Of a stretch of DNA of 64,000 bases, positions 57,536 to 64,000 are shown in pieces. The DNA is taken from NCBI GenBank assembly GCA_963715045.1, contig CAVQRC010000014.1, positions 124,001-188,000 on the forward strand, given 5' to 3'. The DNA comes from CAVQRC01 sp963715045 (GTDB taxonomy: Bacteria > Planctomycetota > Planctomycetia > Pirellulales > Lacipirellulaceae). A program made the position numbers and the translations under genes. The notes under the pieces were generated by a model. The model was not told the origin of the DNA. It did no database searches and saw nothing but the letters and a program-made list of their open reading frames with translations. Each line of letters begins with the position of its first letter. Position 1 is the first letter of the stretch.

Positions 57536-59106
57536 ATGCGGTGTTTCAAGTCCCTGGCTGGTCGTCGTGCGCCGCAGCGAGTCGATCGCCGACGATCGCG
57601 GCGGGCGTCCCCATGGCTGCTGACCGTTGTTGCGACGATACTCGCTGTTTCGCCGGCGGTTTGCTCGGCCGACGGGATGGTGGCCGGCGTCGCGAAAGTC
57701 GACATCACCAATCGGACGGCCGGACCCGTCAACGATCCGCTGTATGCCAAAGCCTTGGTTCTGAAGACCAACGAGACGATCGCCGTGCTCATCACGGTAG
57801 ACGCGGTCGCGATCGGCGAAATCGGCAGGATATCCAACGAATATCTGGCCAACGTACGAGCACGATTGCTGGCTCAATTTCAGATCGATCCGCAACACGT
57901 CCTGATCAACGCCAGCCACTGCCACGGGGTCGTGTGCGAGGACGTCGAGGAACGCACGTTCCAGGCGGTTCAGGCAGCGATCGCGTCGCTGATGCCCGTG
58001 ACCGTCGGCGCGGGGACCGGGCACGAAGATCGGGTCATGGAAAATCGGCGGCTCGAACTGAAGAGCGGCCAGACTGCCGACGTGCGGCATGCTTATGCGC
58101 TGCCGCCAGACGAAGCAATCGCCGCGGTGGGACCCGTGGATCCCGAGATCGGCGTGCTGCGGCTCGATCGCGTCGACGACGGGGGAACGCTGGCCGTCGT
58201 CTACAATTTTGCCTGCCATCCCATTCAGGGTGTTCCGAGCGGCGGTAACACGGCCGACATCACGGGCTTCGCGTCGCGGGTAATTGAAGAAAACCTCGGC
58301 GACGACACTGTCGCTCTGTTTGTGCAGGGCTGCGGGGGAGACATCAATCCGGTCGACTACAAGGATGTCGATCATCCGCGTAGTGCGGAGCCGTTAGGGA
58401 ACCTGCTCGGACTCAGCACACTGCGGGCGGTGCGAAAAATCGAATGCCAGTCCGATTCGCGACTGGCCGTGATCCACGAGCAGTTGACGCTGCCGCGGGC
58501 GGATCGCACGCAGCGGATCTACGACCTGGAAGTGGAACAGCAGCGGCTGCTGAAGCAACTCCGAGGGACGAGTCTCAGCCTGAAGACGTTTTTGCCGCTG
58601 GTCGTGAAGTACCGGCTGGCCGACAAGTATCCCTCGAACTACGCCCATCGCTACCTCCACGAAGAGCAGCTAGGCCGTGGCGACTTACGACACCTCGACG
58701 CCGAGAACCGGCGAAACCTCAAGGCGTATCTCGAGAACATTCACATCATGGAGGAGCTGACGCGGCTGCAGACGAATCTCGCGTTGTTGCGAAAGCACCA
58801 GGCGAGTCTGGTCGAGTCGGGCCGGCGATCGGTCGATGTCGAAGTGGTTGGCTTGCGGGTCGGCCCGTTCGTGCTGCTGACCTTCCCGGGCGAGTTGACG
58901 GTCCGGATTGGCCTGAATCTCAAGTCGCAATCTCCGCACGAGCAGACGTTTGTGGCCGGATATACCAATGGCTACATCTACTACGCTCCAACGGCCGAGC
59001 AGTTACAGAACCCGGGACACGCCCAGGAGGATTGCGACTCGATCCTCGCGCCGAGTGGCAGGCCTTGTTCGAAGCGAGGGCGATCGAGATTCTGAAGCGG
59101 CTGTAG
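57536..59106 (+). CDS. Ceramidase-like secreted protein 3, one frameshift
   Basis: About 520 residues. Leader SPWLLTVVATILAVSPAVC, followed by a neutral-ceramidase-like domain: MVAGVAKVDITNRTAGPVND, AVLITVDAVAIGEIGRI, HVLINASHCHG (metal-binding HxH), VYNFACHPIQGVPSGG and ALFVQGCGGDINPVDYKDVD, a close match to the GGDI(N/S)P block of ceramidases and related amidases. The domain ends in YTNGYIYYAPTAEQL. A missing base near 59052 ends the frame at 59095; the other frame reads EWQALFEARAIEILKRL and stops at 59106, the expected end. It shares less with the two other ceramidase-like proteins here than they share with each other. Divergent from the PVC dehydrogenase, 108 bases between the starts. 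Confidence 0.85.
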
Positions 59107-59139
59107 GGTTCTTGGAAACATCGTGATTCCTGCTCGTGC

Positions 59140-59370
59140 TCAGTCGACGTGAGATGACTCTCTGTTTTCACAAACCGTTTCGTTGCCGCCCGAGTCCATC
59201 GCTTCCTTCGTCGTGGTTGATTGCCACACTGGCCGATTCGACGCCGCTTGTCGCTGGGCTGCGTCCTCCGCAATCGCAGCGATATCACCACCGAATCGAT
59301 CCGAAATCGCACGCCGGATTCGATGTATTTCGTCAATCAAGGATTCAGTTGTCGGTTGCTGTATCATCAC
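59140..59370 (-). CDS. Small protein downstream of the PIN gene, antitoxin-like
   Basis: A 76-residue helical, charged protein (TTESLIDEIHRIRRAISDRF, GGDIAAIAEDAAQRQAAS, PVWQ) of a type regularly found directly after this PIN-domain subfamily. It overlaps the end of the toxin-like gene by 26 bases, so the two are translationally linked. If it is the antitoxin, the order (toxin first) is the reverse of typical VapBC. The second ATG (MIQQPTTES) may be the actual start. The long low-complexity tail after PVWQ may be non-native. Confidence 0.65.
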   Translation of the reverse strand: MMIQQPTTESLIDEIHRIRRAISDRFGGDIAAIAEDAAQRQAASNRPVWQSTTTKEAMDSGGNETVCENRESSHVD

Positions 59371-59833
59371 CCATCAGCTCCTCAGGGGTACAAATGACTG
59401 GTGCCGAAACGTCCAAGTCAGTCAAGACTTTGTAGATTTGCGGCAGAATCTTTGCATTTGCCAGGTGTTTGCAGTTCCACGTCAACAAGTACTGTACCCC
59501 ATGGTGGGCTACCGCCGCGATGTGCAACGCATCGACCTGTGCTTTCGGCGGCAAAATCGCACGAGACATGATCTCGTTGGCGATTTGAGGAATCTCGGGA
59601 GCGTTTGGCAGCAAAGGAATGCCATTCAAAGCCGACAAGCGGTCTGCCGCGAGCTTTGGATCACCAGCGGACGCTTCGTCAATGACGTACTGTGACGTCA
59701 CAAGCTGATACTTGACTCGCTCGGAGCTCCACCATTGGTGAGTGAGCAATTGATGCGCCGCGGCAACAAGCTGCGAGCTTGGTGACTGTGTGAGGTAACT
59801 GACGATTGAGGTTTCGATGTAAACGGTTTCCAC
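59345..59833 (-). CDS. PIN-domain protein, VapC-like RNase toxin
   Basis: A 162-residue PIN domain, a Mg2+-dependent RNase fold used by VapC-type toxins. The first acidic site is in VYIETSIVSYLTQSPS, with Glu in the place of the usual Asp, as in other members of this subfamily; the third and fourth sites lie in AQVDALHIAAVAHHGVQYLL and TWNCKHLANAK. The start is a GTG at 59833. It is followed by a small linked gene at 59140-59370. The module is probably a toxin-antitoxin pair and may have been acquired horizontally, since it shares nothing with its neighbours. Confidence 0.88.
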   Translation of the reverse strand: METVYIETSIVSYLTQSPSSQLVAAAHQLLTHQWWSSERVKYQLVTSQYVIDEASAGDPKLAADRLSALNGIPLLPNAPEIPQIANEIMSRAILPPKAQVDALHIAAVAHHGVQYLLTWNCKHLANAKILPQIYKVLTDLDVSAPVICTPEELMGDDTATDN

Positions 59834-60003
59834 CGCGTCGTCGTCAGAGATTATAAGTGTGTATGCATATTAACAATCTAGGAGCCACCAGTGGGCAGTT
59901 CTTCGTCCACGCTGTTTCACCATCCGAAGGTTGGGGGATGCCACAAGGTTCCCGGCAAAGCTTGCCCAACCAGGGGTACCAGTTGAGTGGTCGCCGCGCG
60001 GCA

Positions 60004-61071
60004 CTAACTGAACACTTCGCCGAGCTCGCTGGCGTCGATCTCGGCGCACGACTGCTCATCGATCATTCGCCGGACTGAATTGTGATCCTTGAATCCGGAA
60101 CCGGTGATCAGGCAGACGGTGACTTCGCCAGGACGGATGCTGCCGGCCCGGCGGCTGTTGAGGGCGGCGGCGACGGAGACCGCGCCGGCCGGTTCGCAGA
60201 AGATGCCTTCCTCGCGGGCGAGACGCTGCTGGATGTCGAAGACCTCGGCGTCGGTGACGAGATGACCGGTCCCGCCGGACTCGCGGCAGGCGACAATCAC
60301 TTCGTCGCCATCGAAGACGCTCGCGACCTGCAGCCCGCTGATGTGCGTGGTGCAGGCGACAGGTTGGGCGCGAGCGGCACCGTCGCGAAGTGGCCCGGCG
60401 ATGGTCGCGTTGCCCTCGGGCTGGACGCAGTGAATACGCGGACCGGGAGTGCCTGGCTCGGCGAAGCCGCGGGCCACGGCGAGCGTCAAGCCGCCGCCGC
60501 CGGCAGGGCAATAGACGTGATCGATTGCCTTGGGCAGCTGTTCGGCCAGCTCATAGCTGATCGTCTTGACTCCGGCCATTCCGTCCGGGCTGCAGCAGAA
60601 CGCACTGATCTGGCGGGCCGCCCCCGGCTGTTCGCCCAACCGCGTGATCGTCTCGACGACGTCGGACGTGATTGCAGCGTCGGTGCCGAATCCGCGAATC
60701 CGACACAGCTCGGCGCCGTAGGCAAGCATCTGATCAAGTTTGTCGGCCGGTGCCGTTTCCACGATCGCGATCTGGCAACGGACGCGGGCCGCGGCGCAAT
60801 AGGCGGCGAGTGAAGCACCCGTATTCCCGCTCGACGTCGCCACGCATCGCGTCTGTCCGCGAGCCACCATCCCGGAAATTGCCGCCGCCGCGAAACGATC
60901 CTTGTAGGAGCCGGTCGGATTGACCATCTCGAGTTTGAAGAACAGATTCCCGATCCCCGCCAGGCGACCGATCCGACGCGATTGAACGATCGGTGTCTGG
61001 CCCTCGCCGAGCGAAATCTGATGGTTTGCCGCGACTCGGCTGAAGCGGGTGGCGTATTCCCAGATGCTCAT
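60004..61071 (-). CDS. Threonine synthase-like PLP-dependent enzyme
   Basis: A 355-residue fold-type II PLP enzyme related to threonine synthase. Start ATG at 61071 overlaps the stop of the M81 gene (ATGA). Landmarks: EGQTPIVQSRRIGRLAG, KLEMVNPTGSYKDRFAAAAI with the Schiff-base Lys in SYKDR, VATSSGNTGASLAAYCAAAR (substrate carboxylate loop SSGNTG), PAGGGGLTLAVARGF (PLP phosphate loop) and LITGSGFKDHNSV near the end. Reaction might be the threonine synthase one or a related beta-replacement or ammonia-lyase; coupling with an M81 metallopeptidase suggests a role in a peptide or amino-acid catabolic unit and not core threonine synthesis. Confidence 0.85.
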   Translation of the reverse strand: MSIWEYATRFSRVAANHQISLGEGQTPIVQSRRIGRLAGIGNLFFKLEMVNPTGSYKDRFAAAAISGMVARGQTRCVATSSGNTGASLAAYCAAARVRCQIAIVETAPADKLDQMLAYGAELCRIRGFGTDAAITSDVVETITRLGEQPGAARQISAFCCSPDGMAGVKTISYELAEQLPKAIDHVYCPAGGGGLTLAVARGFAEPGTPGPRIHCVQPEGNATIAGPLRDGAARAQPVACTTHISGLQVASVFDGDEVIVACRESGGTGHLVTDAEVFDIQQRLAREEGIFCEPAGAVSVAAALNSRRAGSIRPGEVTVCLITGSGFKDHNSVRRMIDEQSCAEIDASELGEVFS

Positions 61072-62555
61072 TGGCTGGTCACGTACTCGGTGTGGGGTTC
61101 GAACGGGAACATGGGCCGGCGGCGATGCTGGTAGTCGAGTGCGGTCATGTCGGCGGAAGTGTAGCCGGGCGTGTTCACGCGAATGAACGTGCGGCACACC
61201 TCCCGGTAGGCGGCGATCGGCGCATTGACTCCCTTGGCGATGAGGATCCGGTACGCGGCCGGATCCAGCCCGCAGCTCCGCAATTGCTCGAGACTGAACG
61301 GGACCATTCGCCGCGACGTGACGACGACTGTCAATCCGGCATCGCAGTGGAGCACAGCCGTCGGGCCTTGATCGAAGGTGCTGAAGCCGCCGTGGGTGGG
61401 TCGCGATTCGCTGAATTGGCCGGCGTGCAGTGAAACAACCGTGAACTCGTCTGCCAGGGGCCGTTCACCGGGCCAGCCGCCGTGGGCCCCGAGGGTGAAG
61501 CGGCGGCGACTGCCGACGCCCGTTTCGTTGGCGGCCATCGCGGCCGCCTGGTCGCAGAGGACGACCAGGGAACGATCAATACGCCGCTCATGTATCGCGT
61601 TGGCGAGCCACGTTCCGTCGCCTGGCGAGCCGCCGCCGACATTATCCCCCATGTCGAGCAGGCAGACTGGCGGCTCCGACTCGAGTGCCGACGCGATTGC
61701 CTCGTCGACGGCCGGGGCGGTTCGGACGAGGTCGGTTCGCCGCTGCCACATGGCGGCCGCGAGTTCCTGGGCATATTGCTCGGCCAACTCGGGATCGTCG
61801 TCGCTGACCACGATCGTCGACGAACCCATCTCGGGTACGTCGGCGTAGGGAAACCCGAGCAGCAGGCTCGCGGAGAGGACGTTGGGCCGGCTGCGGATGT
61901 CGTCCGCCAGCTCGCCCAGCTCACGGCAAGGCGATTCCTCGGTGCACTGGCTTTCGATGCTGATGGCCAGGGGCGGATAGGCGGCCGCCATCGTGGGCCG
62001 GATCTCTCGGCGAAGCATCCGACCGAGCAGCGTCGCCGCTTCGATGCCTCGCTCCCGCTGATCGATGTGGGGGTTGGTTCGATACGCCATGAGAGCATCG
62101 CAGGCCGCGGTCATTCGGGGGCTCAGATTGGCGTGCGGATCGAGCGTGCCGACGATCGGGGTCTGTGGGCCGACGAGTTCGCGGACCATCGCCAACCATT
62201 CCCCGTCGGCATCGGCTGCGGTCTCGCTCACGGTCGCGCCGTGAGGCGCGACGAGAATTCCGTCGAGCGGCCCGGCGTTGTCAACACGCACACGAATCGT
62301 GTCGAGCATCCGCTGAAAGCACCCGCGTTCAATCGGTCCGTAGGGAAGGGCCCGGGCGGCGAACAGGGGCACTGCCGTGAAGGATGCGGCGGCGAGCCCC
62401 GCAAGGAATCCGCCGATTTCGTGTTGTGCGTCGCCGAATCGCTCCGCGACAGCGTCACCGCTGGCCAGCGTGTCGGCGACAAACTCGTCCCACCGAGTCC
62501 GCTGCGGCAGAAACGTATTCGACTCGTGCAGGAACCCGAGAATGCCAACGCGCAT
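61068..62555 (-). CDS. M81 family metallopeptidase (MlrC/microcystinase-like)
   Basis: A 495-residue zinc protease family member (DUF1485/M81; the MlrC microcystin-degrading enzyme is the namesake). Landmarks: GILGFLHESNTFLPQRT with the metal-binding HES, LVAPHGATVSE, GTLDPHANLSPRM (further metal ligands), DMGDNVGGGSPGDGTWL and LHCDAGLTVVVTSRRMVPFS. These blocks match the family throughout. It overlaps the PLP enzyme gene and follows a DUF1559 gene by 13 bases, giving a compact operon. The native substrate is unknown; small peptides are likely. No leader, so cytoplasmic. Confidence 0.92.
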   Translation of the reverse strand: MRVGILGFLHESNTFLPQRTRWDEFVADTLASGDAVAERFGDAQHEIGGFLAGLAAASFTAVPLFAARALPYGPIERGCFQRMLDTIRVRVDNAGPLDGILVAPHGATVSETAADADGEWLAMVRELVGPQTPIVGTLDPHANLSPRMTAACDALMAYRTNPHIDQRERGIEAATLLGRMLRREIRPTMAAAYPPLAISIESQCTEESPCRELGELADDIRSRPNVLSASLLLGFPYADVPEMGSSTIVVSDDDPELAEQYAQELAAAMWQRRTDLVRTAPAVDEAIASALESEPPVCLLDMGDNVGGGSPGDGTWLANAIHERRIDRSLVVLCDQAAAMAANETGVGSRRRFTLGAHGGWPGERPLADEFTVVSLHAGQFSESRPTHGGFSTFDQGPTAVLHCDAGLTVVVTSRRMVPFSLEQLRSCGLDPAAYRILIAKGVNAPIAAYREVCRTFIRVNTPGYTSADMTALDYQHRRRPMFPFEPHTEYVTSQ

Positions 62556-62568
62556 GCTTCAACGAGGG

Positions 62569-63619
62569 CTACTGCCCGATTTCGCAATTCGCGCGGCCGT
62601 CGGAGCGGTTGGCGTTGCATCGATGGACGCCGAGGTCGACGTCGTAACTGAGCCCTTCGACGCGACCGTCGCAGAAGGCGACGTGCCACACACCCGCGTG
62701 AGCGCTGCCGAAGATCCCTCGTCCGTCCGAGTCGGAAGCGACGCCACCCGGACCCAGTCCGGCCTGATCCTGCCTGCGGTGGATCGAGCGAGGACCGATA
62801 GTTGTCGTTATTTGCCCCGGTACACCAGGTCTCATTGTCGGCTCGGTGCTCGCCGGTGCCGTAGTGATCGGCGTTGAGGTATCGCTCACCACAGAGGTAG
62901 GTCTTCGAGGTGCCATCGGAAAGATGCTTCGGTCCGACCAGGCTCCGTTGGAACATCACACCGGTCTGATAGATGGGTGGGTCGGTGCCTCTCAGCTCGC
63001 CCAGATTTCCGGTCGTGTTCCACTGGTAGAGCCCGCGGTTAACGATCTCCTGACTTGGCGGCCCGCCGAAATCGAACGTTCCCTGATCTCCCGCGTTGGC
63101 CGCATAGTCGCCGCGGCCCACGGAGGTGATTCTGGTATGATTGTTGGCCCAGCAGCAGTTCATGGTGTAGACGCCACCAGGCCGCCGCGAAGGGCAGGAA
63201 ATGATGGAAATCGGATCCTGGAGCATCGCCGATGCTCCTTCTTTCTGAGCGGGCGTGATCTGGTCGGGATCGCCGTCGGACGCGAGCCCATGCCGCGTGG
63301 TCTCTTCGATGTAGGGCAGCAGGTTGTACAGCCATCCGCCGGGCTGATTCTCACCAAAGCCTCGATCAGCGTCGCCCACCCAGTCATTTCCCCAGCCGCC
63401 GGTCGGGTAGTAGCCGTGGGTGCTTTCGTGGTTCATGCAGCCCAGGGCGAGCTGCTTGAGGTTGTTCTTGCAGGCATTGCGGCGGGCCGCCTCGCGGGCC
63501 GCTTGCACCGCCGGGAGCAGCAGCGCGACGAGGATTCCGATGATCGCGATCACGACCAGAAGTTCGACCAGCGTGAAACCTCGGGTCGCTGAAGCCGGTC
63601 GGGAGTGATCCTGTTTCAT
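62569..63619 (-). CDS. DUF1559 pilin-like protein, one frameshift near the end
   Basis: Starts MKQDHSRPASATRGFTLVEL with LVVIAIIGILVALLLPAVQ, the prepilin-type helix with Glu at the +5 position, and continues AAREAARRNACKNNLKQLAL. The body has DPISIISCPSRRPGGVYTMN and LSDGTSKTYLCGERYLN. An extra base near 62775 breaks the frame after YRSSLDPP; the second frame has GSAHAGVWHVAFCDGRVEGL (HxG...CDG block) and ends CNANRSDGRANCEIGQ at 62569. It precedes the M81 and PLP genes in the same direction. Frame aside, it looks like a functional family member. Confidence 0.88.
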
Positions 63620-63828
63620 CTGGGTTTATCTCCAAGGGCAGTTTTGGTGCGAATTGGCCGAGCGACCGAATCAGCGACGATTTCCGTCTCGCTGGGGCCC
63701 GCGCCCGGACAGCGGATCGCTCAGCGTCCCGCCATTATCGACTTATTCTAGAGATTCCTGCAACATTCGCGGAGGTCGCGGGTAACGAATCCTGAGCGAT
63801 CGACCGTCAAAAACGCCGTGTTTAGCGA

Positions 63829-64000
63829 TTAATCAAGCACGCCTTCGAATCCTGTCGCGATCCGCAGCGAGTCGATGTTCCACTCGGCCGCAGGTCCGCC
63901 GGCGATCTGGATCCGATCGATCACGCCGCTGAAGTTGTCGCCCGCGGCTCCTGTGAGCAGCCAGACGACTTGCGATTCACTCCGCGGGATCGCGGTCGGA
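63829..64000 (-). CDS. C-terminal end of an unidentified protein (5' end outside window)
   Basis: The frame ends with TAA at 63829-63831 and reads backwards from the window edge: ESQVVWLLTGAAGDNFSGV, DRIQIAGGPAAEWNIDSLRI, ATGFEGVLD. This is the pattern of a beta-rich, LamG- or concanavalin-like C-terminus as in planctomycete surface proteins, but there is no PEP-CTERM tail. It is upstream of and co-directional with the DUF1559 gene, with about 210 bases between. Confidence 0.5.
   Translation of the reverse strand, partial: PTAIPRSESQVVWLLTGAAGDNFSGVIDRIQIAGGPAAEWNIDSLRIATGFEGVLD

Noticed and set aside
57428..58375. 5' extension of the PVC dehydrogenase frame
   Set aside because: It runs antisense through the third ceramidase-like gene and past that gene's start; the leader at 57427 is the natural start.

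Overview
The window is almost certainly a piece of a planctomycete chromosome (phylum Planctomycetota, Pirellula/Rhodopirellula-like). It is GC-rich and packed with families typical of that phylum: four secreted sulfatases, two DUF1549/DUF1553 proteins each paired with a Tat-exported DUF1501 protein, at least four DUF1559 genes or relics, a large PVC-type haem-binding dehydrogenase with HEAT repeats, a WD40 serine/threonine kinase behind an ECF sigma-factor relic, a PEP-CTERM tail, and a PQQ-type propeller carrying EF-hands. No rRNA, tRNA, CRISPR array, integrase or transposase was recognised.

Layout. 1-4.8 kb, mostly minus strand: Hsp20, a Gfo/Idh/MocA oxidoreductase, a sulfatase and a ThuA-domain protein. 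5-11 kb: three plus-strand sulfatases and a DUF985 cupin. 11-13.3 kb: gene-poor, with inverted dispersed repeats and a truncated DUF1559 gene. 13.3-28.2 kb: a DUF1501 + DUF1549/1553 pair (minus), then an L-rhamnonate dehydratase-like enzyme, an SSS symporter, a cytochrome-type DUF1549/1553 protein, DUF1501 and a phosphate-selective-type porin (all plus), which looks like a sugar-acid uptake and catabolism cluster. 28.3-35.7 kb: ceramidase-like protein, long DUF1559 protein, PQQ/EF-hand protein, an unknown protein and a pilin-like DUF1559. 36-41.7 kb: an eroded WD40 kinase, a sigma-factor relic, a PEP-CTERM relic and a glycine-rich secreted protein. 42-49 kb, minus: a 991-residue FG-GAP protein, YjbQ, a sialidase-like protein, an unknown conserved protein, KdsB and a small cysteine-containing ORF. 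49-59 kb: an SSS symporter reading in frame into a ceramidase-like/HEAT/sialidase-like protein, the PVC dehydrogenase, and a third ceramidase-like protein. 59-64 kb, minus: a PIN toxin-like pair, a threonine-synthase-like PLP enzyme, an M81 metallopeptidase, a pilin-like DUF1559 and the end of another secreted protein.

How it may work together. Most genes encode exported proteins for taking apart sulfated and possibly sialylated glycoconjugates (sulfatases, sialidase-like and ceramidase-like proteins, a porin), with Na+-driven uptake (two SSS symporters) and sugar-acid processing (rhamnonate dehydratase-like enzyme, oxidoreductase, KdsB). Substrate assignments are inference from families and neighbourhood.

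A warning for any reader: about twenty otherwise well-conserved genes are interrupted by single-base frameshifts, mostly one extra base and mostly outside homopolymers, while other genes of 1,000 or more codons are intact. I read most of these as assembly or sequencing indels rather than true pseudogenes, and give the extent of the reconstructed gene. The kinase, sigma-factor, PEP-CTERM and two short DUF1559 pieces are more decayed and are listed as pseudogenes.
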